A stretch of DNA of 16,774 bases from Bacteroidales bacterium UBA3623 (GTDB lineage Bacteria > Bacteroidota > Bacteroidia > Bacteroidales > UBA932), in contig DFLI01000132.1 of the NCBI GenBank assembly GCA_002373715.1, positions 19,231 to 36,004 on the forward strand. The letters run 5' to 3'. The position numbers were made by a program, and so were the translations under genes. The notes beneath the pieces are model-generated. The model searched no databases. It saw only the letters and a list, made by a program, of their open reading frames with translations, and was not told the DNA's origin. Positions 1 to 7,278 of the stretch are shown in pieces. How positions within the stretch are numbered: position 1 is the first letter of the stretch; every line of letters begins with the position of its first letter.

Positions 1-87
1 ACCAAGGCCCGCATTGAGCATATCTCCCAGCGTTGCATTAACGACGGGTACAATCGGCCCGAAACTAAAACTACTGCCAAGAAATAA
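1..87 (+). CDS. 3' end of an unidentified upstream gene (partial)
   Basis: Frame 1 is open from the first base to a TAA stop at 85-87 and encodes 28 residues, a hydrophilic, basic tail ending in TKTTAKK. The TAA shares one base with the ATG of the next gene (TAATG), an arrangement typical of translationally coupled genes in one operon. That overlap is the main reason to believe this is a real coding end rather than chance. The tail is too short for me to recognise a family. A charged cytoplasmic tail of a transporter would look like this, and sugar-phosphate transporters do sit beside phosphodiesterases in other genomes, but that is only a guess. Confidence 0.55.
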   Translation, partial: TKARIEHISQRCINDGYNRPETKTTAKK

Positions 88-998
88 TGAAAAACTTTGT
101 TCTGATGGCCGCTGTGGCGGCTCTGGCCGTCTCTTGCGGCACTCCTAAGCAGAAAGTGTATATCACAGACGTGCAGGCGCACCGCGGCGGCATGGGCCTG
201 TATCCGGAGGAATCCCTGGCCGCTATGCTCAATGCCGTTGACCTGGGCGTGAATACCCTGGAAATGGACCTTTGCATAACGCAGGACAAGCAGGTGGTTC
301 TGTCGCACGACAAGTTCTTCCATCCCCGTTATTCCATCCGTCCGGACGGAACGCCCGTTGAGGTGGGGGATGAGCGCGTATATCTCTGGACCCTTCCGTA
401 CGAAGAAATCCTGAAATGGGACGTGGGAAGCAAACCCAATCCCGACTGGCCGGAAAAACAGTGCATCCCCGCCCAGAAGACGCTGGCAGCAGAGGTGATT
501 GACGCCGTGGAGGCCTATACCAAGGAACACCACCTGGCGCCCATGAAGTACAATATCGAGATTAAGAGCGATCCGGACTGCGAAGAGGGCAGGGAAGGCA
601 TTGACTGGCCGGAATACCACGAGTTTACGGACCTATGTATGGAAATGCTGGAGGCCCGCGGCCTGGGAGACCGCCTCATTATCCAGTGCTTTGACGAGCG
701 CGCCCTCAATTACATCCACAAGGAGTATCCCGGCCACATTCTGTCCTATCTGGTGGAGGGCTGGGAAACCGACTACGACGAGTACATGAGCAAGCTGGAT
801 TTCATGCCCGAATGGCTTAGCCCGCCGTACGAGAACGTGGACCAGGAACTGATGGACCGCGCCCACAAGGACGGCATGAAGGTGGTTACCTGGACGGTGG
901 ATGACAAGGACGAGATGCGCCGTCTTATCGGCCTTGGGGTGGAAGGCATCATTTCCAATTACCCCAACCGTCTTTTGGAGGTTGTTAAGGAGTATTAG
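87..998 (+). CDS. Glycerophosphodiester phosphodiesterase family lipoprotein
   Basis: 303 residues. The family hydrolyses glycerophosphodiesters to glycerol 3-phosphate and an alcohol in a TIM barrel. The protein starts with a lipoprotein signal peptide (lipobox AVSC, Cys17), so it should be anchored in a membrane, facing the periplasm or surface. The family signature is intact: His32-Arg33 in AHRGG, PEES at 40-43, the metal-binding pair Glu59 and Asp61 in LEMDL, and the second catalytic histidine His74 in LSHD. A later IEIK segment matches the conserved barrel strand, and the C-terminus has the usual VEGIISNYP ending. The length is normal. The start overlaps the stop of the preceding gene, so it is probably the distal gene of an operon whose promoter lies outside the window. 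The true substrate could be a lipid head group, teichoic acid or another phosphodiester, and the sequence alone does not decide this. Confidence 0.93.
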   Translation: MKNFVLMAAVAALAVSCGTPKQKVYITDVQAHRGGMGLYPEESLAAMLNAVDLGVNTLEMDLCITQDKQVVLSHDKFFHPRYSIRPDGTPVEVGDERVYLWTLPYEEILKWDVGSKPNPDWPEKQCIPAQKTLAAEVIDAVEAYTKEHHLAPMKYNIEIKSDPDCEEGREGIDWPEYHEFTDLCMEMLEARGLGDRLIIQCFDERALNYIHKEYPGHILSYLVEGWETDYDEYMSKLDFMPEWLSPPYENVDQELMDRAHKDGMKVVTWTVDDKDEMRRLIGLGVEGIISNYPNRLLEVVKEY

Positions 999-2170
999 TC
1001 CTTATTGACATATTCCCTTGGAGAAAGGCCCTTGACTTTTTTAAAGTTACGGGCCATTTCTTTGTATTCAACGCCCAGCTCCATACTGGCCGACAGGGGA
1101 GTCATCCCCTTGTCCATCAATTCTTTGAACTTATCTACCCGGGCGTGGATGATGTACTGGTACACGCTGGAACCGGTCTCTTTCTGGAAGAGGGTTTCCA
1201 GGGTGCGGCGGCTCATGGGAACCAGGGCCACCAGTTCGTCTACACGGATGGGCTTTTCGGCATGGCTGTCTATGTACTGCAGCACGCGGGAAATGTAGGG
1301 ATTGTCGTTTACCAGGGCGTCGGTGGAATGGCGTGTGACTATGTGGGTGGGACGGACAATGATGTCTGAATAGTGCTTGGGACGCTCCTGGGGAGGCATG
1401 GCCAGCAGGTATTCTATGAGCGTGGCCACCTGATAGCCTCCGTTTTCTACATCCAAGTCTACGGAAGAGAGCTGGGGGAGGCACAGCTGGCAAACGGTTT
1501 CGTCGTTGTCAGTGCCCAGCAGAAGGATATCTTCCGGAATGCGCAGGCCCGAGAGCTGGGACTGGGAGCAGGCTTCAATGATGTTGTAGGCCTTGTTGTC
1601 GTCGCAGCAGTAGATGCCCACGGGTTTGGGCAGGGAACGGAGCCAGTGAATGAGCTTTTCCGTATTGTACCACCAGGAGGTTCTCACGTTCTTAATTTCC
1701 CTCAGGCGCTTTTTCCTGCCGGCTTCGTAGGATTCCACAGAGGCGGCTTCCTCGAAGAAACCGTCCCTTCGGCCGTCAGACCAGTTGAGGCCCTGCATGC
1801 CGTAGAAGGCAAAGTGGCGCACGCCTCTTTCCATGAAATAACGGGCTGCCATGCGGCCGGCTTCCTTGTAGTCTCCCGTAATGTTGATGATGCCCGGGAT
1901 GGGCTGTTTGAAGTCCTGTGCTATGGGGATGATGCCCTTGTCTCGGAAAGGGCGCACGTCTTCCGCTCCCCGGAACTGGCCGATGATGGCGTCGGCCTTC
2001 CACTGGCCGGCAATATCGGCCACTGTCTTAAGCTGGTTGGAGTCTCGGAAAGAGAGAGGGATCTTGGCTACTACCCATGAGTCGTGCTCGTGGGAATAGT
2101 GCATGATTCCCTGGAGCAGTTTGTTGGCATAGGACTCCGTGAAGTCCGTCATCATGAGTAAGCGGGCCAT
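995..2170 (-). CDS. XylR-type transcriptional regulator (sugar-binding domain plus AraC HTH)
   Basis: 391 residues, almost the same length as E. coli XylR. Residues 1 to about 285 look like a periplasmic-binding-protein/LacI-type sensor: the N-terminus (MARLLMMTDFTESYANKLLQGI) and the later segments IYCCDDNKAYNIIEAC and LLLGTDNDETVCQLC are typical of this fold. The last 99 residues are an AraC-type DNA-binding domain with two helix-turn-helix units, ending in GLSPREYVNKD. Family members bind a sugar in the cytoplasm and activate or repress neighbouring genes. It has its own promoter and reads divergently from the SusC/SusD operon, which makes that operon its likely target. The start at 2168-2170 lies about 15 bases below the predicted transcription start. 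No Shine-Dalgarno is evident. The effector is unknown; a mannose- or hexosamine-derived product would fit the locus. The stop codon overlaps that of the convergent phosphodiesterase gene. Confidence 0.92.
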   Translation of the reverse strand: MARLLMMTDFTESYANKLLQGIMHYSHEHDSWVVAKIPLSFRDSNQLKTVADIAGQWKADAIIGQFRGAEDVRPFRDKGIIPIAQDFKQPIPGIINITGDYKEAGRMAARYFMERGVRHFAFYGMQGLNWSDGRRDGFFEEAASVESYEAGRKKRLREIKNVRTSWWYNTEKLIHWLRSLPKPVGIYCCDDNKAYNIIEACSQSQLSGLRIPEDILLLGTDNDETVCQLCLPQLSSVDLDVENGGYQVATLIEYLLAMPPQERPKHYSDIIVRPTHIVTRHSTDALVNDNPYISRVLQYIDSHAEKPIRVDELVALVPMSRRTLETLFQKETGSSVYQYIIHARVDKFKELMDKGMTPLSASMELGVEYKEMARNFKKVKGLSPREYVNKD

Positions 2171-2190
2171 CTTGATTGTTTAAATTTCTT

Positions 2191-2221
2191 CAAAAGTAAG
2201 CAAAAACGCAGAATTATCAAA
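2191..2221 (-). promoter_or_regulatory. Promoter of the XylR-type regulator
   Basis: Read on the minus strand there is TTTG (plus-strand 2218-2221), a 19-base spacer, and TACTTTTG (2191-2198), matching the Bacteroides -33 TTTG / -7 TAnnTTTG consensus. Transcription should begin near 2185, giving a very short leader of about 15 bases before the ATG. The assignment rests on pattern match and position only. Confidence 0.7.
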
Positions 2222-2248
2222 GCGGCCCCGAGATTGTAAACGATTAAT

Positions 2249-2263
2249 AATAATTAAATTATT
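2249..2263. repeat. AT-only palindrome between the two promoters
   Basis: AATAATT and AATTATT flank a single central A, forming a perfect 15-base palindrome. It sits between the regulator promoter and the TTGCGCAA boxes in a run of almost pure A and T. It could be a protein-binding site or a bendable spacer, but palindromes this AT-rich also arise by chance. Confidence 0.35.
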
Positions 2264-2282
2264 TTAAGAATTTAGCTGTTTG

Positions 2283-2315
2283 TTTTGCGCAATATGGTTA
2301 GTAGATTGCGCAAAA
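2283..2315. promoter_or_regulatory. Probable operator: paired TTGCGCAA boxes in the susCD control region
   Basis: TTTTGCGCAAT (2283-2293) and ATTGCGCAAAA (2305-2315) form a perfect 11-base inverted repeat with an 11-base spacer. Each arm contains the self-complementary octamer TTGCGCAA (2285-2292 and 2306-2313), so the octamers lie exactly 21 bp, two helical turns, apart. AraC-family activators such as AraC bind two half-sites at about this spacing, just upstream of the promoter, which is where these boxes sit. GC-containing octamers stand out in an otherwise AT-rich region. The neighbouring XylR-type regulator is the obvious candidate ligand, which is inference from position. A palindrome AAGTATACTT follows at 2315-2324. 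Confidence 0.6.
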
Positions 2316-2321
2316 AGTATA

Positions 2322-2350
2322 CTTGTCGATACTATTTATATTTATCTTTG
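2322..2350 (+). promoter_or_regulatory. Promoter of the SusC/SusD operon
   Basis: TATCTTTG at 2343-2350 is an exact TAnnTTTG -7 box. The best -33 candidate is CTTG at 2322-2325, with a spacer of 17 bases, slightly short, which would fit a promoter that needs an activator. Transcription should start near 2357, leaving a leader of about 100 bases, AT-rich and without a Shine-Dalgarno sequence, before the ATG at 2456. The last bases of the -7 box are part of a third TTGCGCA-type box. Confidence 0.65.
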
Positions 2351-2355
2351 CGCAT
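2348..2355. promoter_or_regulatory. Third TTGCGCA-type box overlapping the -7 element
   Basis: TTGCGCAT differs in one base from the two upstream octamers and begins exactly 42 bp (twice 21) after the second. It overlaps the end of the -7 box and the expected transcription start, where a bound protein would block transcription. Part of the match is forced by the TTTG of the promoter itself, so its significance is less certain than that of the upstream pair. Confidence 0.4.
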
Positions 2356-2455
2356 TAATTAATCCAAAAACTAAACAGGAATTACTGAAACTATTACACT
2401 TCGAAAAACCTAAGCTATTTACTTATAATTACTTTTTAACTTTTAACCAACCACT

Positions 2456-5400
2456 ATGATTTCCAAAAAACTGTTCGGTTTTGCCGCCGCACTCCTGTGC
2501 ATGGTAGCAACCGTCTCGGCGCAAGCCCAGAATCTGACAGTGCGTGGAACCGTGAGTGACGCCGTGGGACCCATCGTGGGTGCCGTGGTGCTCTCCGGTA
2601 GTGCCAACGCAGTCACGGACATTGATGGTAACTACACCATCACCGTTCCGTCCAACGCAGTCCTCGAGGTTTCCTGCCTGGGTTACACCACGCAGCAGGT
2701 GAACGTGAACGGACGCACCAAGATTGACATCGTCCTCGTGGAAGATGCCGAATTGCTTCAGGAAGCCGTCGCCCTCGGTTACGGTGCCCAGACCAAGAAG
2801 AAGGACCTGTCCGCTTCTGTGGGTATCGTGAACAACGCCGATGAGCTGGCCGCCCGTCCTGTGGCCAACACCGAAAGCATGCTGCAGGGTCAGATCCCCG
2901 GCGTGACCATCTCCAACAACGGTGGTTCCCCGGACGCTACCCCCTCCATCATCATCCGCGGCCAGGGTTCCCGCAATGGCGATAACGTGCTGTGGGTGGT
3001 AGACGGTGTTCCCGGCGCCCCCATCACGTCCATGAACGACATTGAGAGCATCGTCGTCCTCAAGGACGCCGCTTCCGCCGCTATCTATGGTGCCACTTCC
3101 GGTGCCGGTGGTGTTATCCTTGTGACCACCAAGAAAGGCAGCCAGGGCATCCATGTAGAATACGACCTCGTAAGCGGTTTCCGCGCCGCTTCCAACCTGC
3201 CTACGCCCCTGAACGCCGAGCAGGAAATTGCCATGCGCAAGACTTCCTACGCCAATGCCGGTCTTACCCTGCCTGTGGGTTGGGATACCTCCAAGAACCC
3301 TTGGGTGGGCGTAACCCGCACCAACTGGATGAACGAGATTTTCCGCACTGCTTTCTATCAGCGTCACGCCCTTACCCTTAATTACGGAAGCGATAAACTC
3401 AAGAGCCGCCTTACCTTCAACTACCAGGACAACCCCGGTGTGCTCGTGGGTACTTACATGAAAGATCTGGGCGTACGCTTTGTGGGTGACTATCAGCTCA
3501 ACAAGTACATCAAGATTACGGAAGACCTCTCTTACGGAGACCAGAGCAGCCGTGGAACCAACACCAGCAGTGCTTATAGCGGTTCCATCCTTTCCGCCAT
3601 CTACATGCCTGCCAGCGCTGAGGCTTATGCTACGGCCGGTCCTTACGCCGGTTCCTATGGCGGTACTGTAACTGAGGATCCCGCCTACATTGCCCAGTAT
3701 GGCAGCAACTTCGCCGACATCCACGGTGATGCCATCAATCCGCTCCGCCTCCTGCTGGCCGACACCAATTACAACCATACGGCCAAGTTCTGGACCACCA
3801 CCGGTCTGGAGATTGCCAATATTGTGAAGGGCCTCAAATTCCGTTCCAGCTTCACCTACAATAACCAACAGTATCTGTACAAGAACTTCAGCCCCAAGCG
3901 CCCTGAGATAGGTAAGCCCATGCTGAACAACAGCCTGAAGTGGACCACCGAGCGCGCAGAAGGCTGGCGTACCGAGAATACTCTCACCTACGACCGCACC
4001 TTCGGCAAGCACACCGTGGGCGCCCTCCTTTCCACTACCGCCAACAAGGAATGGAACCGTGGTTTCTGCCTTACCGGTAAGGATTTCGAGGATGAATCCG
4101 AATCCTTGCAGTATATCGCCTTTGCCGGCAGCGTTGCCGCCGGTGATTCCGACACCAAGGGTGACTGGTATAACGAGGATTCCAATGTGGCTTTCATCGC
4201 CCGTGGTTCCTATAGCTATGACGACCGTTACTTCGTGACCGCTTCCTGGCGCCGTGACTATGCCGGACGCCTTCCCAAGGGCCACAACAAGGGCGACTTC
4301 CCGGCCGTGACCGGTGCGTGGAAGGTCTCCAGCGAGCCGTTCTTCCCCCAGAACGACATCGTGAACCTCCTCAAGGTCCGTGCTTCCTGGGGTCGCGTAG
4401 GTAACCTCGGCTCCATCGGTTGGGGCTACAAGAGTGCCGACCTGAGCAGCAGCTTCTGGGATGAAGCCGCCATCTACGGCGTTGAGAGCGGTTCCATGTA
4501 CAACACTTTCTGGTTTCCCAAGAAGGCCGTGAACCAGCTGCTTACTTGGGAAACCTCCGAGCAGTTTGACGCTGGTGTGGATGTGGATCTGCTGAATGAA
4601 CGCCTCTCCCTGTCCGTTGACTTCTATAACAAGCGCACCTTCAACCTGATTCAGGACCAGACCATGGGCTGGCCCCAGACCATCGGCCTCGATGCCATGA
4701 AGGTAAACCAGGGTGAAATCAATAACAAGGGTATTGAGGTTCTGGCCAACTGGAAAGACAAAGTGAGCAAAGACTTCAACTACTATGTAAGCGCCAACTT
4801 TGCCTGGAACAAGAACACCGTGGTTTCCACCGGTGTGCTGGACGAAAATGGCAACGCAGGTGCCTGGACTGGCGGTGGAGACTTCCGTATGATGCCTTGG
4901 ATTTATCAGTCTGAGGCGGGCCAGCCCCTCAACAGCTTCTATGTGATCAAGACCGACGGCATCTTCCAGAGCGAAGAAGACGTTTATGACCACGTTAAGG
5001 ACGGCAAGCTTATCCAGCCCGCCGCCCAGGCCGGTGACCTCCGCTTTGTGGACTACAACAACGACGGCAAGATTGACGACAATGACCGTCAGTATGTAGG
5101 TTCCGCCATGCCCAAGTTCACCTATGCCCTCAGCGCCGGTTTCAACTGGAAGAACTTCAACTTCTCCATGATGTGGCAGGGTGTTGCCGGTAACAAGATT
5201 GCCTATGTGGGTAAGCAGATGATTCTGGCCGACTTCGAAGGCAACTTCAACCGCAGCACGGAGATCCTGAATGCCTGGAGCCCCACCAATACCGGTTCCT
5301 CCATCCCTCGTCTGAGCAAGAACGATCCCAACGGCAACTTCTCCACTCCTTCCGACTGGTACATCGAGGATGGCAGCTACATCCGCCTGAAGAACCTCAC

Positions 5401-5602
5401 CATCGGTTACGACCTCACTTCCGTTCTTCGTAAGCTCCCTCATTTTGCCGAGCGTGGCAGCTCCCTGAACGTGTACTTCAGCGGTGAGAACCTCCTCACC
5501 ATCACCAAGTACTCCGGTATGGATCCGGAAGTGGGTGGATGGGACGGTCTTCTGTACCCGGTTTCCCGCGTGTTCGCTTTTGGTGTTAAACTGACCTACT
5601 AA
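2456..5602 (+). CDS. SusC/RagA-like TonB-dependent outer-membrane transporter
   Basis: 1048 residues, the usual size. This family forms a 22-stranded outer-membrane barrel that imports oligosaccharides using TonB energy, with its SusD partner acting as a lid. A cleavable signal peptide ends around VSAQAQ (residue 25). Residues about 27-113 are the carboxypeptidase-D-like beta-sandwich (VRGTVSDAVGPIVGA, then TDIDGNYTI). The SusC-specific linker GYGAQTKKKDLSASV follows, then the plug domain with MLQGQIPGV, SIIIRGQGS, LWVVDGVPG and AASAAIYGATSGAGG. The rest is barrel, closing with the terminal strand VFAFGVKLTY. The ATG at 2456 follows an AT-rich leader and gives a proper signal peptide. The next gene starts 7 bases after the stop, as expected for a susCD operon. 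The protein carries no visible STN domain, so it is not the type that signals to an anti-sigma factor. Confidence 0.97.
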   Translation: MISKKLFGFAAALLCMVATVSAQAQNLTVRGTVSDAVGPIVGAVVLSGSANAVTDIDGNYTITVPSNAVLEVSCLGYTTQQVNVNGRTKIDIVLVEDAELLQEAVALGYGAQTKKKDLSASVGIVNNADELAARPVANTESMLQGQIPGVTISNNGGSPDATPSIIIRGQGSRNGDNVLWVVDGVPGAPITSMNDIESIVVLKDAASAAIYGATSGAGGVILVTTKKGSQGIHVEYDLVSGFRAASNLPTPLNAEQEIAMRKTSYANAGLTLPVGWDTSKNPWVGVTRTNWMNEIFRTAFYQRHALTLNYGSDKLKSRLTFNYQDNPGVLVGTYMKDLGVRFVGDYQLNKYIKITEDLSYGDQSSRGTNTSSAYSGSILSAIYMPASAEAYATAGPYAGSYGGTVTEDPAYIAQYGSNFADIHGDAINPLRLLLADTNYNHTAKFWTTTGLEIANIVKGLKFRSSFTYNNQQYLYKNFSPKRPEIGKPMLNNSLKWTTERAEGWRTENTLTYDRTFGKHTVGALLSTTANKEWNRGFCLTGKDFEDESESLQYIAFAGSVAAGDSDTKGDWYNEDSNVAFIARGSYSYDDRYFVTASWRRDYAGRLPKGHNKGDFPAVTGAWKVSSEPFFPQNDIVNLLKVRASWGRVGNLGSIGWGYKSADLSSSFWDEAAIYGVESGSMYNTFWFPKKAVNQLLTWETSEQFDAGVDVDLLNERLSLSVDFYNKRTFNLIQDQTMGWPQTIGLDAMKVNQGEINNKGIEVLANWKDKVSKDFNYYVSANFAWNKNTVVSTGVLDENGNAGAWTGGGDFRMMPWIYQSEAGQPLNSFYVIKTDGIFQSEEDVYDHVKDGKLIQPAAQAGDLRFVDYNNDGKIDDNDRQYVGSAMPKFTYALSAGFNWKNFNFSMMWQGVAGNKIAYVGKQMILADFEGNFNRSTEILNAWSPTNTGSSIPRLSKNDPNGNFSTPSDWYIEDGSYIRLKNLTIGYDLTSVLRKLPHFAERGSSLNVYFSGENLLTITKYSGMDPEVGGWDGLLYPVSRVFAFGVKLTY

Positions 5603-5609
5603 TACGGAC

Positions 5610-7265
5610 ATGATTATGAAAAAATATATTGCTATCGCTATCATCGCACTGGGTGCCTTTTCCGTTGCATCCTGCGAAAAGTTCCTGGATGTCCACACCG
5701 AGGGTTATCCTACCCAGGACCAGTTCTTCCAGAACGATCAGCAGGCCATCGACGCTGTGGATGCTTGCTATGCCCGCCTGCCTCAGGAGGCCGTCCTTGG
5801 CCGTGAACTCTATTGGGAGCAGGCCTGCGCCAATGTGATTGTATGGGGCCGTACCCGTGGGTACAGTACCCTTGCCACCCTCAGCTATAACGGTGATGAA
5901 AGCCCGCTTCGCGGCGTATTTGAAAGAGCCTATAAGGAAGGTATGAACCGTTGCAACTGGGTTATCCAGCAGCTCCTTCTCAAGCAGGAAAAGCAGGAAC
6001 TCACCCCTATCGAAACCCGTAGTTTGGGTGAAGCTTACTTCCTCCGCGCCTATTGGCACTTCCTCATCGCCTACCGCTACGGTACCAAGGACCTGGGCGT
6101 CCCGTTCGTGGCTTACGAAGATGTGGAAGGCGGCTACAACAATGAGATTCCTGAGCAGCAGCCCACCGTCATGGACGACTACAAATACATCGTCTCTGAT
6201 CTGGAGAAGGCAGAAGCCCTGGTTCCCAAGTTTGAGGAATACGGTGCCGATGACCGTGGCCGTGTTCACAAGGCTGCCTGCGCCGCCCTCATGGCCAAGG
6301 CCTATGCCTACTGGGCAACCTGGGATAAGGCCCAGTGGCCCAATGTGATTACTTGCGTGAACCGTTTGGAGACGAGCTATGGCCGTGACCTGGCTCCCAA
6401 TTTCACCGATCTCTTCGCTCCCGACTACAGTAAGTTCTGGACCAAGGAATACTGCTGGGGCTGGCCCTCTGACGGCGGTTCCGGTGGCGGCGGCGTAGAA
6501 ATCACCGGCGTTATGCTGGAGAACAAAGGCTGGGGCAAGTTCAACGGTTGGGGCCAGTTCAAGCCTTCCTACGACATCTACGAAGAGATGCTCAAGGACG
6601 GTGCCGGCAACGAGCGTCTCAAGGCTTCCATCCTGGAATATGGAGACGAGTTCCCCTTCTTTGGCGAAACCCGGAAGTTCTATTCCAATTCCGATGTGGA
6701 GTCCGGCTTTGCCATCTATAAGTTCATGCAGGCCTTCGCCCCCGCCGATCCTACCGGTATCGGTTACGTGAATCCCAACGGAGACTGGCCCACTACCCGC
6801 ATCAACTGGCCCATTATCCGCTTTGCCGACTGCCTGCTCCTCCGTGCCGAGGCTTACCTTGTAGCCGGAGACGGTGCCAGTGCCAAAAAGGACATCGACC
6901 GCGTGCGTACCCGTTCCCATCTGTCTACCCTTCCTTCCGCTGCCACTTGGGCAGACCTCTATCACGAGCGCCGCTGCGAACTGGCCTTCGAGCTGGCCGC
7001 CGACTGGGCTGCCGACTGCAAACGCTGGGCCTATTCCGGTGATGCCGCCATCAAGGCCCTGGCCACTGCAGAACTCAACGCTCATCCCCGTGCACGCCAT
7101 TATGAAGACCGTACGGATGCTGCATCCGCTTTCACCGTGGGTGATTATGAGGACTACAAGACGCCCGCCAAGAGCTGGAGCGACAAGTACATGACCTTCC
7201 CTTATCCTTCCGAGCAGGTAAACAAGTCTGCCGGCAAGCTTAAAAATGTTCCCGCTTGGCAGTAA
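5610..7265 (+). CDS. SusD/RagB-like surface glycan-binding lipoprotein
   Basis: 551 residues. The protein has a lipoprotein signal peptide with Cys22 in VASC, then EKFLDV, the classic start of mature SusD proteins. Family signatures are clear: FLRAYWHFLIAYRYG in the tetratricopeptide-like helices, PIIRFADCLLLRAEAYL, LYHERRCELAFE, and the closing FPYPSEQVNKSAGKLKN. SusD proteins bind the glycan at the surface and form the lid on the SusC pore. The gene lies 7 bases downstream of the SusC-like gene. Two in-frame ATGs are possible (5610 and 5616); both give a working signal peptide and the second, MKKYIAIAI, is the more usual form. A glycine-rich loop near residues 290-296 (GGSGGGG) may be part of the binding face, but no ligand can be read from it. 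Confidence 0.96.
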   Translation: MIMKKYIAIAIIALGAFSVASCEKFLDVHTEGYPTQDQFFQNDQQAIDAVDACYARLPQEAVLGRELYWEQACANVIVWGRTRGYSTLATLSYNGDESPLRGVFERAYKEGMNRCNWVIQQLLLKQEKQELTPIETRSLGEAYFLRAYWHFLIAYRYGTKDLGVPFVAYEDVEGGYNNEIPEQQPTVMDDYKYIVSDLEKAEALVPKFEEYGADDRGRVHKAACAALMAKAYAYWATWDKAQWPNVITCVNRLETSYGRDLAPNFTDLFAPDYSKFWTKEYCWGWPSDGGSGGGGVEITGVMLENKGWGKFNGWGQFKPSYDIYEEMLKDGAGNERLKASILEYGDEFPFFGETRKFYSNSDVESGFAIYKFMQAFAPADPTGIGYVNPNGDWPTTRINWPIIRFADCLLLRAEAYLVAGDGASAKKDIDRVRTRSHLSTLPSAATWADLYHERRCELAFELAADWAADCKRWAYSGDAAIKALATAELNAHPRARHYEDRTDAASAFTVGDYEDYKTPAKSWSDKYMTFPYPSEQVNKSAGKLKNVPAWQ

Positions 7266-7278
7266 TCCATCACTTTAA

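Noticed and set aside
1373..2080. A 235-codon plus-strand frame opposite the regulator
   Set aside because: It is the reverse of a well-supported XylR-type gene and its product has no signature, signal peptide or plausible start context.
2357..2455. A riboswitch or structured leader before susC
   Set aside because: The leader of about 100 bases is almost entirely A, T and C with no stable stem that I can find; it resembles ordinary AT-rich Bacteroidota leaders.
2429..5698. A 1089-codon open frame on the minus strand opposite the SusC gene
   Set aside because: Its translation is low-complexity, rich in Gly, Val and His, with no recognisable domain, while the plus strand encodes a complete SusC protein. 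Such long antisense frames result from the codon choice of the sense gene, which rarely uses TTA, CTA or TCA. The same holds for the long antisense frames opposite SusD, GH92, the phosphatase fusion and the GH63-like gene.
6470..6500. Glycine-rich GGSGGGG stretch in the SusD-like gene as a frameshift or repeat expansion
   Set aside because: The frame is intact on both sides and the protein has normal length and all family motifs; a flexible loop is the simpler explanation.
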